Shown here: piece by piece, positions 42,477 to 51,174 of the stretch
How the letters are laid out: every line of letters starts with the position of its first letter
Numbering within the stretch: the first letter of the stretch is position 1
Assembly (NCBI GenBank): GCA_963678485.1
Contig: OY782882.1
Span: 434,001-498,000, forward strand
Source: CALGYY01 sp963678485
Lineage (GTDB): Bacteria; Bacteroidota; Bacteroidia; Bacteroidales; CAIWKO01
Reading direction: 5' to 3'
Length of the DNA: 64,000 bases
Notes under the pieces: generated by a model
Told to the model about the DNA's origin: nothing
The model's input: only the letters and a program-made list of their open reading frames with translations
The model's database searches: none
Translations under genes and position numbers: made by a program

Positions 42477-44528
42477 ATGAAAAAAATTACCATTTTCCTT
42501 TTTGCTCTCTTTTGTAGTTTAACATTATGGGCGCAAAGTCCTCAAAAAATGAGCTATCAGGCCGTCATCAGAAACAACAACGACTCTCTGATTACAAATG
42601 CCAGCATCGGAATGCGCATCAGCATCCTTCAGGGATCGGCTATTGGGACTGCTGTTTACGTTGAAACCCACACTACAACCAGTAATGCCAATGCGCTCAT
42701 AACGGTTGAGATTGGCGATGGAACTCCCGTGACCGGGACCTTTGCGGCGATTGATTGGTCAAACGGACCTTATTTTATTAAAACAGAAACTGATCCGAAC
42801 GGGGGAACAGCATATAGTATTACAGGCAGCAGTGAACTTTTAAGTGTCCCCTATGCCTTGTTCTCAGCCAATGGAACCGCTGGTCCTGCCGGTGTTGGGA
42901 TTGACACTACCATCGACAATAGCGATGGCACCTTCACCCTCAATTACAGCAATGGAACCAGTTTTACCACATCCAATCTTACCGGCCCTGCAGGACCTAT
43001 AGGTCCTATCGGACCTACTGGAGTCGGAATTGATACCACCATTGATAATGCCAATGGTACTTTTACCATTCAGTTTAGCGATGGATCTTCCTTTACCACA
43101 GCCAATTTCACTGGCCTTCAAGGAGTAGGGATTGATACCACTTTCGACAATGGCAACGGTACATTTACTTTGAATTATACCGACGGGTCGACTTTTACCA
43201 CGTCCAATCTCATGGGACCCACTGGTCCCGCAGGTCCAGTTGCAGGATCGAATCAACAGATTATTTATAACAATAATGGAACTTCAGCTGGCAGCGCTAA
43301 TCTCCTCTGGGATGAAGCAGGCAGCACCCTTACCACAAACGGAACTACCGTAACAAACAATGAAAGGATCAACAGCATGGCCGGTGGCGGAGTACGTTAT
43401 GTGACTACAGATAATAACGGCAGCCTTTCAGCAGTAACCTTCCCGGGTGTCACCGGATCGGGAAACAACAATTATCATGTAAAATGGACCTCTGGATCAA
43501 CAATCGGCAATTCTATGATTCAGGACAATGGCACTTCGGTTTCAATAAATTATCCAGTCCAGAGCATTTCTCAACTATTTGTCTATCGCCAACAAATTAC
43601 CGCAAATGGCGACGGACAATCCACCGTGTATGGTTATCGTGATCGTAACAGTATGAATGATGGTGCTTCCTATGGCCAAAATGGAAGCAACACGGGTGTT
43701 ACCGGAATGTCTTTCTGGGGCGATCAGTACAGTTTTGGTGTCGGCGGCTGGAACTATAATGACTTCACACGTACCGGAGGTGTGATTGGAGGTGAAATTT
43801 ATGGTAATTACTGGGGGTCTCTTGGATATAAAGCCGCCTCAACAGTAACATATGGGGTATATGGTTCATCGGCCTATGCCAATGGTACAGGTGCGCTGCC
43901 TACCGTTGGTGCAGCTGGTATTGGTGGAGGTTTCTATGGTAGTTTAATCGGAAGTACTTCAAAAGGCTCTGTGATCGGACAACTCAATTACGGAGAATTG
44001 TTCTCACAATACAACAAAGGAAATCTTTACACTGTTGGAAAAAATGTAGAGCTGGTACAAGCCGCGAATAAAGTAAATCCTCTATTTACACTCACCTCTA
44101 CCGAATCCAATATCTACGCAAAAGGAAGGATGAACCTCACGAACGGAACAACCCGCATTAACTTCACTGAAGAATTCAAATCGCTGCTCAACGAAATCCC
44201 TGTTGTAACCGTTACAGCAAACGGCGATTGCAAGGGTGTATATGTTGCTTCTGTCGACAAAGACGGATTCACGATTAAGGAGTTTGCACAGGGAACCAGC
44301 AATGCAAGCATTTCATGGATTGCAGTAGGTGTTCGTATCGACAACCAGAACGAATTGGCAACAACAATCGTCAGTGATCCGAATTTCGATCGCAACATTC
44401 AGCAGGTATTGTATTCTGATGGAAACATCGAAGGCAAAGCCATGGGCATTTGGTGGGACGGCAGCAACATCCGTTTCGGTGAAATTCCCGCTAATCTGAT
44501 TCCTTCAGCAAGAAAGGAAGGAAAGTAA
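42477..44528 (+). CDS. Secreted protein with repeated DTTIDN modules and collagen-like stretches
   Basis: 683 residues. A signal peptide (MKKITIFLFALFCSLTLWAQ) is followed by a ~110-residue beta domain (SYQAVIRNNNDSLIT ... LLSVPYALFSA), then three ~35-residue modules starting GVGIDTTIDNSDGTFTL, GVGIDTTIDNANGTFTI and GVGIDTTFDNGNGTFTL, separated by short Gly-Pro collagen-like runs (GPAGPIGPIGPTG). The last ~300 residues are a beta-rich tail-fibre-like region (GSSAYANGTGALPTVGAAGIG). No T9SS tail. Surface adhesin or fibre is a reasonable guess. The module repeat and the collagen-like runs suggest expansion by recombination. Confidence 0.8.
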   Translation: MKKITIFLFALFCSLTLWAQSPQKMSYQAVIRNNNDSLITNASIGMRISILQGSAIGTAVYVETHTTTSNANALITVEIGDGTPVTGTFAAIDWSNGPYFIKTETDPNGGTAYSITGSSELLSVPYALFSANGTAGPAGVGIDTTIDNSDGTFTLNYSNGTSFTTSNLTGPAGPIGPIGPTGVGIDTTIDNANGTFTIQFSDGSSFTTANFTGLQGVGIDTTFDNGNGTFTLNYTDGSTFTTSNLMGPTGPAGPVAGSNQQIIYNNNGTSAGSANLLWDEAGSTLTTNGTTVTNNERINSMAGGGVRYVTTDNNGSLSAVTFPGVTGSGNNNYHVKWTSGSTIGNSMIQDNGTSVSINYPVQSISQLFVYRQQITANGDGQSTVYGYRDRNSMNDGASYGQNGSNTGVTGMSFWGDQYSFGVGGWNYNDFTRTGGVIGGEIYGNYWGSLGYKAASTVTYGVYGSSAYANGTGALPTVGAAGIGGGFYGSLIGSTSKGSVIGQLNYGELFSQYNKGNLYTVGKNVELVQAANKVNPLFTLTSTESNIYAKGRMNLTNGTTRINFTEEFKSLLNEIPVVTVTANGDCKGVYVASVDKDGFTIKEFAQGTSNASISWIAVGVRIDNQNELATTIVSDPNFDRNIQQVLYSDGNIEGKAMGIWWDGSNIRFGEIPANLIPSARKEGK

Positions 44529-44549
44529 ATCTTTCATTAACATACTTTG

Positions 44550-44576
44550 AAGAGGCTGCTGCAAAGGCAGCCTCTT
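44550..44576 (+). terminator. Terminator after the collagen-like gene
   Basis: GAGGCTGC (44552-44559), loop TGCAAAG, GCAGCCTC (44567-44574), extended by AAGA/TCTT ends. Confidence 0.85.
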
Positions 44577-44587
44577 CAAGTTTAAAC

Positions 44588-44624
44588 AAAAAAAAGCCGC
44601 ATCGCTTTAACGATGCGGCTTTTG
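44588..44624 (-). terminator. Terminator downstream of tRNA-Lys
   Basis: GCCGCATCG (44596-44604), loop CTTTAA, CGATGCGGC (44611-44619), with an A-run on the plus strand giving a T-run for minus-strand transcripts. Confidence 0.85.
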
Positions 44625-44632
44625 TGATTCTG

Positions 44633-44705
44633 TGACAATGCTGGGACTCGAACCCAGGACCCCTGCCTTAAAAGGGCAATGCTCTACCAGCTGAGCTACA
44701 TTGTC
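44633..44705 (-). tRNA. tRNA-Lys (UUU anticodon)
   Basis: The minus-strand sequence folds into a 73-base cloverleaf: acceptor GACAATG/CATTGTC, D-arm GCTC/GAGC, anticodon stem TTGCC/GGCAG (one G-U pair) with loop CTTTTAA (anticodon TTT), T-arm CTGGG-TTCGAGT-CCCAG and discriminator A. The CCA tail is not encoded, so the cca product is needed. It lies alone between the collagen-like gene and the SDR gene. Confidence 0.96.
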
Positions 44706-44870
44706 TCCTCTAATTATTTTGAGGGTGCAAAAATACAACAATTTCCTTAACTGCCAAATCTATTTGTTCTTTTTTCAACATTTGTTTTTAATCCCTTGTT
44801 ATTGAAATCTATGTAAAAAATATTACACAGCGATTCCTCGCGGTGCGCAGCATTAATCCGTAAAAAGATG

Positions 44871-44878
44871 TAAGTTTG
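44871..44878 (+). promoter_or_regulatory. -7 promoter element of the SDR gene
   Basis: TAAGTTTG matches TAnnTTTG and overlaps the GTG codon that would extend the open frame, so the start at 44896 is favoured. Confidence 0.55.
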
Positions 44879-44895
44879 TGCAAAATTTAATCGTC

Positions 44896-45702
44896 ATGAA
44901 GGATAAGGTAGTTGTGATCACCGGGGCATCCTCGGGAATTGGATTGGCTTTGGTTCACGAATGCGCCTCTAGAGGTGCGAAGATTGTAATGGCAGCGCGC
45001 AATATTGAGAAGCTTAATGAAGTCGCTGAGACACTTAAAAGCAAAGGCATTGAAAGCATCGCAGTAAAGACCGATGTGAGTGTCGAAGACGATTGCCGCA
45101 AGCTCATCGAACAAGCGGTTCAGAAATTCGGAACCATCCACATTCTCATCAACAATGCCGGTATTTCAATGCGTGCCTTGTTTGCCGATTTGGATCTCTC
45201 GGTGGTAAAACGCGTGATGGATATCAACTTCTGGGGAACCGTCTATTGCACAAAATTCGCCTATCCGTATCTTCTTCAAAACAAAGGATCACTCGTTGGT
45301 GTTTCTTCAATCGCAGGATACAAAGGCCTTCCGGGAAGAACAGGCTATTCATCTTCAAAATTTGCCATGAATGGATTCCTTGAAGTATTGCGCATTGAGA
45401 ACCTCAAAACAGGTCTGCATGTACTTACCGCTTGTCCGGGCTTCACCGCCTCGAACATCAGGAACACCGCACTCACAGCCGATGGCAGCGTGCAAGGAGA
45501 ATCTCCGCGTGATGAAGATAAAATGATGACTGCCGAAGAAGTTGCTCGCCACATCGCTAACGCAATAATAAAACGCAAACGTGAGTTAATCCTCACAACA
45601 ATGGGAAAGTTAACCGTATGGCTCAACAAATGGTTCCCGAAAATGATGGATGGCATGACATACAGCCACATGGCAAAGGAAGAAAACTCACCCGTAAAAT
45701 AA
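44896..45702 (+). CDS. Short-chain dehydrogenase/reductase
   Basis: A 268-residue NAD(P)-dependent oxidoreductase. The cofactor motif is ITGASSGIGLALV (TGxxxGIG), with the NNAG motif in LINNAGISM, and the active-site triad Ser in VSSIAGYKG and Tyr-Lys in GYSSSKFAMNG (YSSSK). Subfamily substrate is unknown; the C-terminus (MGKLTVWLNKWFPKMMDGM) resembles membrane-associated SDRs acting on lipids or quinones. ATG 44896 was preferred because upstream codons lie in the promoter. Confidence 0.92.
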   Translation: MKDKVVVITGASSGIGLALVHECASRGAKIVMAARNIEKLNEVAETLKSKGIESIAVKTDVSVEDDCRKLIEQAVQKFGTIHILINNAGISMRALFADLDLSVVKRVMDINFWGTVYCTKFAYPYLLQNKGSLVGVSSIAGYKGLPGRTGYSSSKFAMNGFLEVLRIENLKTGLHVLTACPGFTASNIRNTALTADGSVQGESPRDEDKMMTAEEVARHIANAIIKRKRELILTTMGKLTVWLNKWFPKMMDGMTYSHMAKEENSPVK

Positions 45703-45728
45703 TTTTGCAAAACACTAATTGATCAACA

Positions 45729-46163
45729 ATGAAATATAACATCGAACCTGGTCAAGGATTAGACCTGCTGCACTTTGGAATGGAAACCAATGAGATTATC
45801 GACATCATGGGCTCTCCTGAGGAAAAGGACAAAGATGATGATGACGATTTTCCTTCTGAAATGTGGATGTATCCTGAACAACAGCTCACCCTGTTTATGG
45901 AAGGTGAAGAATCACAACTTCTCATCTGCATCGAAACCAACAACCCTGAAACCACCCTTTTTGGAAAAAAGATCTTCGCTATGAAGGAAAAAGATTTAAT
46001 GTCCCTCATGGAAAAGAATCAGTGTGGTGAAGTGGATATTGAAGAAGAAGCCTGGGGCGAAAAACGCATTTCGTATGACGACCTCATGATGGATTTCTAT
46101 TTCGAAAACGGCAGTCTGAATACAGTGAATTGGAGCATAATTGATGACGAAGACGAAGAATAG
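45729..46163 (+). CDS. Acidic conserved hypothetical protein
   Basis: 144 residues, strongly acidic, with no signal peptide or membrane segment. It starts with YNIEPGQGLDLLHFGMETNE, and includes EMWMYPEQQLTLFMEGEESQ and a final YFENGSLNTVNWSIID, suggesting a compact mixed fold. The name DUF could not be recalled; a role is not proposed. It follows the SDR gene by 26 bases and is likely co-transcribed. Confidence 0.7.
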   Translation: MKYNIEPGQGLDLLHFGMETNEIIDIMGSPEEKDKDDDDDFPSEMWMYPEQQLTLFMEGEESQLLICIETNNPETTLFGKKIFAMKEKDLMSLMEKNQCGEVDIEEEAWGEKRISYDDLMMDFYFENGSLNTVNWSIIDDEDEE

Positions 46164-46243
46164 GAATTTCTGAGCAACAACTACTCTTTTCATTAGTGGA
46201 ATTGCTAACTTCGCACCGCATTTGAAACATTTAATTGCTACTT

Positions 46244-46975
46244 ATGTTTACATTACTCAAAAAAGAAATTAATTCCTTTTTAAGTTCGTTGATAGGTTAC
46301 ATTGTCGTGATTGTATTCCTGATCATAAACGGACTTTTCTTGTGGGTCTTCCCGATGGAGACCAATATCCTTGACTACGGCTACGCTGGAATCGACGGGC
46401 TGTTTATTTTAGCGCCTTTCGTCTTTCTGTTTCTGATTCCCGCAATAACAATGAGATCATTCTCTGACGAGAAACGCAGTGGAACCATCGAATTACTGCT
46501 TACGCGCCCCATCACCGACCTGCAGATTGTGCTGGCCAAGTATTTCGCAGCAGTCATTCTCGTATTTATCTCTTTGTTGCCAACACTCGTATATTTCATC
46601 TCTGTTTATCGTTTAGGTTTACCTGTTGGAAATATGGATATGGGCGGAACCTGGGGTTCTTACATTGGATTGCTATTTTTGGGTGCAGGCTTCGCAGCTA
46701 TCGGAATTTTCTGTTCATCGATCACCGACAACCAAATTGTGAGTTTTATACTATCCGTATTCTTTTGCGGATTTTTCTATCTGGGTTTCGAATTTATATA
46801 CTCCTTCGCCCTCTTTGGCAAAGTCGACCTGTTTATTCAGCAACTCGGCATCAACGCTCACTATGTGAGTATGAGCCGTGGAGTAATCGACACACGTGAT
46901 GTGCTCTATTTTCTGAGTCTAATCACAATTTTTATTCTTTTGACAAAAATGTCGCTCGAAAAACGCAAATGGTAG
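46244..46975 (+). CDS. gldF: Gliding motility ABC transporter permease GldF
   Basis: 243 residues with six predicted membrane segments and the family pattern MFTLLKKEINSFLSSLIGYIVV at the start, LTRPITDLQIVLAKYFAAV in the middle and ISLITIFILLTKMSLEKRKW at the end. The GldA-GldF-GldG ABC complex is required for gliding in Flavobacterium. ATG 46244 is preferred over the TTG at 46235. A -7-like TAACTTCG lies 37 bases upstream. gldG follows after two bases. Confidence 0.92.
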   Translation: MFTLLKKEINSFLSSLIGYIVVIVFLIINGLFLWVFPMETNILDYGYAGIDGLFILAPFVFLFLIPAITMRSFSDEKRSGTIELLLTRPITDLQIVLAKYFAAVILVFISLLPTLVYFISVYRLGLPVGNMDMGGTWGSYIGLLFLGAGFAAIGIFCSSITDNQIVSFILSVFFCGFFYLGFEFIYSFALFGKVDLFIQQLGINAHYVSMSRGVIDTRDVLYFLSLITIFILLTKMSLEKRKW

Positions 46976-46977
46976 TT

Positions 46978-48744
46978 ATGAAAAATACATCACCAACATC
47001 CACCGTCACCACCGACAACAAAAAGAAAAAGATAAGACGGTCGAATTTAATGATGCTCGGCATCAGCCTGATTGTTGTTATCCTCTTAAATATCATCGGC
47101 GAATACATATATACACGTTTCGATCTCACTACCGAAAAGCGTTATACGCTATCGGATGCAACAAAAAAGTTCTTACGTGAGATTGACGATGTTGTGTATT
47201 TTCAGGTTTATCTTGAAGGAGAATTCCCTGCAGGGTTTAAGCGTTTGCGCAACTCGACCAGGGAAATGCTTGATGAATTCAGAGCATACAATGATAATAT
47301 TCAGTATAAATTCATTAATCCTTCGGAAGGAAAAGACCCAAAAGCCGCTCAGGCGCTGTATAAGCAATTAGTATCCAAAGGACTTGAACCTTCTGAAATT
47401 AACCAAAATACTGGCGATGGAATGTCGCAGCAGATTGTCTTCCCCGGCGCCATCGTTTCCTACAAAGGTAAAGAAATGCCGCTGCAATTACTGATGTCGC
47501 AGCAAGGACTGGCACCTGAGCAGATTCTGAACAATAGCATACAAGGGCTGGAATATAATATGGCCAATGTAATCAGGAAGCTTTCCGTTGGCAGCAAACA
47601 GCGTATTGCATTTCTCCAGGGTCATGCCGAATTACCAAAGAATCGGGTGGCTGATATTGCCTATTCGCTCAACGACTATTACAGTGTTGACTTCGTCACT
47701 ATCGACGGAAAATTAAATAGCTTGTTCGTTCGCGACACCAACCACAAGGTATTGGTAAACAAATATGCAGCGCTTATCATTGCTAAGCCCGATTCAGCAT
47801 TCCCTGAAAAGGACAAGTTTATGATTGACCAGTTTATCATGCGCGGCGGAAAGGTCATTTGGTTTGTAGATCCTGTATTTGCAAGTATGGATTCGCTTCA
47901 GGCACACAACGAAACTATCGGCTTCGGTCGTCCACTCAATCTGGAGGATATGTTGTTTCAATATGGTGTGCGTCTTAACACCAACCTCATTCTCGATATG
48001 AGCTGTCTTAAAATCCCCGTCGTTACCGGAGATTATGCAGGCCAACCTCAGCAAAGCTTTTTACCCTGGTACTTCTTCCCTACGGTTACGCCCACTTCCA
48101 CGCATCCTATCGTAAAAAATCTGAACGCAATCAAATGCGAGTTCGTCAGTGCCATTGACACCGTTGGCGATCGTGATATCAAGAAAACGATATTGCTGAC
48201 AACCTCAAAATATAGCAGACCGGTTAATACGCCGTGCAGAATCAGTCTGGATATTATGAGCCAAAAGGTCGATGAACGATTCTTCAACAAATCGAACAAA
48301 CCCATTGCAGTTTTATTGGAAGGTAAATTTAAATCTGTATTCAGAAATCGTTTACCAGATGAGATTCTGAATGATAAAGAAAAATATGATTTCAGAGCCG
48401 AATCACCGCAAAACCAAATGATCGTGGTTTCTGATGGGGATATCATCAAAAACCAGTTGCATTACAGCGAAGGCTATCCCCTGCCACTGGGCTATGATCA
48501 GTTCACTAACCAAATGTTCGGGAATAAAGATTTTGTAATGAATACTGTTGACTTCCTTTGTGATTCATCAGGTCTGATTACAGTTCGTTCGCGTGAACTT
48601 AAAATTCGTCTTCTCGACAAACAAAAGGTAAGCAAGAATAAGCTCACCATACAATTGACCAACACAGCTGTTCCTGTCCTTGTAGTATTGCTGTTTGGCT
48701 TGATCTGGATTGGATTCCGCAAAAGATATTTCACAAAAAAGTAA
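46978..48744 (+). CDS. gldG: Gliding motility-associated transporter substrate-binding protein GldG
   Basis: 588 residues. One membrane segment near the N-terminus (LMMLGISLIVVILLNIIGEYIYT) and one at the C-terminus (IQLTNTAVPVLVVLLFGLIWIGF) flank a large extracytoplasmic domain with the GldG/ABC-type_uncharacterised pattern TLSDATKKFLREIDDVVYFQVYLEGEFPAGFKRL. ATG 46978 begins two bases after gldF. No gldA ATPase gene is in the window, so it must be encoded elsewhere. The DUF4340 gene 40 bases downstream is probably in the same operon. Confidence 0.93.
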   Translation: MKNTSPTSTVTTDNKKKKIRRSNLMMLGISLIVVILLNIIGEYIYTRFDLTTEKRYTLSDATKKFLREIDDVVYFQVYLEGEFPAGFKRLRNSTREMLDEFRAYNDNIQYKFINPSEGKDPKAAQALYKQLVSKGLEPSEINQNTGDGMSQQIVFPGAIVSYKGKEMPLQLLMSQQGLAPEQILNNSIQGLEYNMANVIRKLSVGSKQRIAFLQGHAELPKNRVADIAYSLNDYYSVDFVTIDGKLNSLFVRDTNHKVLVNKYAALIIAKPDSAFPEKDKFMIDQFIMRGGKVIWFVDPVFASMDSLQAHNETIGFGRPLNLEDMLFQYGVRLNTNLILDMSCLKIPVVTGDYAGQPQQSFLPWYFFPTVTPTSTHPIVKNLNAIKCEFVSAIDTVGDRDIKKTILLTTSKYSRPVNTPCRISLDIMSQKVDERFFNKSNKPIAVLLEGKFKSVFRNRLPDEILNDKEKYDFRAESPQNQMIVVSDGDIIKNQLHYSEGYPLPLGYDQFTNQMFGNKDFVMNTVDFLCDSSGLITVRSRELKIRLLDKQKVSKNKLTIQLTNTAVPVLVVLLFGLIWIGFRKRYFTKK

Positions 48745-48784
48745 GGTATAGCTTCAGCGCTTTTATTTATAACATCGGATTTAT

Positions 48785-49867
48785 ATGAAAAAATCGAGAA
48801 TATATTTGCTCACTGTTCTGCTACTTGTTTTAGTTGCAGCTGTGCTAATCATTACAAAATCATCGCAATCAACCATGGGTGATGAAGGAGATTTTAGTAT
48901 TTCCGATACCTCAACGGTAACTAAGATTTTTCTTGCTGACAAGAAAAATAACACCGTACTCCTTGTTAAGCAAGCGAACGGACAATGGCTATTAAATAAT
49001 CAGTACAATGCTTCTGCATATTCAATCAATGTGTTTTTAAAAACAGCCATGAGTGTAGAAGTTAAGAGTCCTGTTGCAAAAGAAGCACATTCCAATATCG
49101 TTAAACTTCTAGCTACCTCATCTACTAAAGTTGAGATTTACCAGACTGCCTATCGTGTTGACCTTTGGGGTAAAATTCAATGGTTTCCTTACGAAAAACT
49201 CACTCGCGTGTATTACGTTGGTGGAGCGACTCAGGATAATATGGGCACTTTTATGCTGATGGATGGATCCGAAACGCCATACATCGTCTACATACCGGGA
49301 TTCAATGGGTACTTATCAACACGCTATAGTCCGCTCGAAATGGACTGGCGCGATCATATGGTATATAATTATAAGTATAAAGACATCAAATCAATAAAAC
49401 TTGAATTTCCTGAAACACCCGAGCAATCATTTGTTGCAACAAAAACAAGCAATCGTGATTTCCAGATTCTTGCTCTTGCAGGTCCGGGAGGAAATTACAG
49501 TGTGGCGGTGCCAGTTTACGACACTTTAAAGATTATGGAATTTTTTAGTGCGTTCCAGAATATTCGTTTTGAAGCAATTATTGACCCTGAAGGCTCAGCC
49601 TTTAAGGATAGTATTTCCAAAGCCGTTCCTTTTCATGTTTTAACCATCGAGACTACCGATGGAAAAACCTCTGTGTTAAAGACGTTCCATAAGTCACCAA
49701 CCCCGGATCAGGTTGGGATTGACGGTGAACCAGCACAATGGGATCGCGATCGGTTATTTGCTTTAATTAATGACGGGAAGGATCTTACATTAATTCAGTT
49801 CTATGTGTTTGACCCCTTGCTGCACCCGCTTCAGTTTTATTTGCCACAAGCAACACCAAGCAAGTAA
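48785..49867 (+). CDS. DUF4340 domain-containing membrane-anchored protein
   Basis: 360 residues with an uncleaved or cleaved N-terminal hydrophobic helix (MKKSRIYLLTVLLLVLVAAVLII) and an extracytoplasmic body of DUF4340 type: ISDTSTVTKIFLADKKNN, NNQYNASAYSINVFLKTAMSVEVKSP and later KSIKLEFPETPEQSFVATK. DUF4340 proteins commonly follow GldG-like genes, which agrees with the local order. Role in the Gld transporter is suggested only by context. Confidence 0.85.
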   Translation: MKKSRIYLLTVLLLVLVAAVLIITKSSQSTMGDEGDFSISDTSTVTKIFLADKKNNTVLLVKQANGQWLLNNQYNASAYSINVFLKTAMSVEVKSPVAKEAHSNIVKLLATSSTKVEIYQTAYRVDLWGKIQWFPYEKLTRVYYVGGATQDNMGTFMLMDGSETPYIVYIPGFNGYLSTRYSPLEMDWRDHMVYNYKYKDIKSIKLEFPETPEQSFVATKTSNRDFQILALAGPGGNYSVAVPVYDTLKIMEFFSAFQNIRFEAIIDPEGSAFKDSISKAVPFHVLTIETTDGKTSVLKTFHKSPTPDQVGIDGEPAQWDRDRLFALINDGKDLTLIQFYVFDPLLHPLQFYLPQATPSK

Positions 49868-49922
49868 GGACGTCCGGTTGTGTGCCTTTCTCAGGTCTTT
49901 CATTATTAATTTTGACCCTAAA

Positions 49923-49954
49923 TTGCCCTTGCAATGATTAAATTACTATTTTTG
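49923..49954 (+). promoter_or_regulatory. Promoter of dnaN
   Basis: A TTG at 49923-49925 (weak -33) and TATTTTTG at 49947-49954 are spaced 21 bases. The dnaN ATG is 59 bases after the -7 element. Confidence 0.6.
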
Positions 49955-50013
49955 CATAAAGGGTAAATTCCCTATAATATTTTGTAACTACATAACAATT
50001 AAAGATATACCTT

Positions 50014-51138
50014 ATGAAATTCATCGTTTCCAGTTCTGCCTTGTTAAAGAATCTACAGGCCATTAGTGGTGTGCTAAACAGTAGCAATACCTTACCTATT
50101 CTTGATAATTTCCTGTTCGAATTGAAGGACAGCACTTTGTATATTTCTGCTTCGGATTTGGAAACCACAATGACTGTTGGCGTTGAGCTTGCAAATGCCG
50201 GTGAATCAGGAAGTATCGCTATCCCTGCAAAATTATTGCTTGATATTATGAAGACCTTCCCTGAGCTCCCACTGACCTTTAGCATTAACCCTGATACTTT
50301 CCTCGTTGAGATTTCGGCCAGTGACGGTAAATACAAATTATCGGGCTATAACGCTGACGAGTTCCCTCGCATTCCGGTTATTGAAAATGCCAGTTCTTTT
50401 GAAATGAATAGTGTTTCTTTGGCAAACGCAATTACAAAAACGATTTTTGCAACAGGTAACGACGAATTAAGACCAGTAATGGCCGGTGTATTCTGTGAGC
50501 TTTCCGAAAACGATATCACTTTCGTGGCAACCGATGCACATAAATTGGTTCGTTATCGCCGTACAGATATTGCTCCTGGCGAAGAAGCGTCCTTTATACT
50601 TCCAAAAAAACCATTGAATCAGCTTAAGAATATCCTTGCATCAATTGATGTAATGGTTAAAATGGAATACAACGACACTAATGCTTTCTTCTCTTTTGAT
50701 AATGTTAACCTGATTTGCCGTCTGATAGACGGAAAATATCCTAACTACGAAGCAGTTATCCCATCCAACAATAGCAAAAAACTGAGCATCTCCCGTTCTC
50801 AGTTGCTCAACGCCTTAAAACGTATTTCAATCTTTGCTAATCAGAGCACCCGCCAGATTCGCTTTAGCGTTGCTGGTCAGGAATTAAATCTTTCTGCAGA
50901 AGATGCTGATTTGGCAAACGAAGGTAAAGAGCGTCTGGCATGCCAGTTCGAAGGCGAGGATATCGAAATTGGTTTCAATTCGAAATTCCTGCTCGAGATG
51001 CTTGTGAACATGGAATGTGATGAAGTAATTCTTGAAATGTCAGCTCCGAACCGCGCAGCGCTGATTCTGCCCGCCGAAGGTTCCGAAGTCGAAGAAGACA
51101 TTTTAATGTTGGTGATGCCAGTGATGCTAAACCAATAA
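50014..51138 (+). CDS. dnaN: DNA polymerase III beta subunit (sliding clamp)
   Basis: 374 residues, the normal clamp length. The start MKFIVSSSALLKNLQAISGV and the three repeated clamp domains (NTLPILDNFLFELKD, RPVMAGVFCELSENDITFVATDAHKL, and SAEDADLANEGKERLACQF) are typical; the C-terminus VMPVMLNQ retains the conserved M-P-M-R-like site. The clamp tethers replicative polymerase to DNA. It is monocistronic here, away from any visible dnaA or origin. Confidence 0.97.
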   Translation: MKFIVSSSALLKNLQAISGVLNSSNTLPILDNFLFELKDSTLYISASDLETTMTVGVELANAGESGSIAIPAKLLLDIMKTFPELPLTFSINPDTFLVEISASDGKYKLSGYNADEFPRIPVIENASSFEMNSVSLANAITKTIFATGNDELRPVMAGVFCELSENDITFVATDAHKLVRYRRTDIAPGEEASFILPKKPLNQLKNILASIDVMVKMEYNDTNAFFSFDNVNLICRLIDGKYPNYEAVIPSNNSKKLSISRSQLLNALKRISIFANQSTRQIRFSVAGQELNLSAEDADLANEGKERLACQFEGEDIEIGFNSKFLLEMLVNMECDEVILEMSAPNRAALILPAEGSEVEEDILMLVMPVMLNQ

Positions 51139-51145
51139 GAAAAAA

Positions 51146-51174
51146 AAAGCTGCCTTTCAGGCAGCTTTTTTTTT
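51146..51174. terminator. Bidirectional terminator between dnaN and purC
   Basis: AGCTGCC (51148-51154), loop TTTCA, GGCAGCT (51160-51166), A-run before and T-run after. Serves convergent dnaN and purC. Confidence 0.92.
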
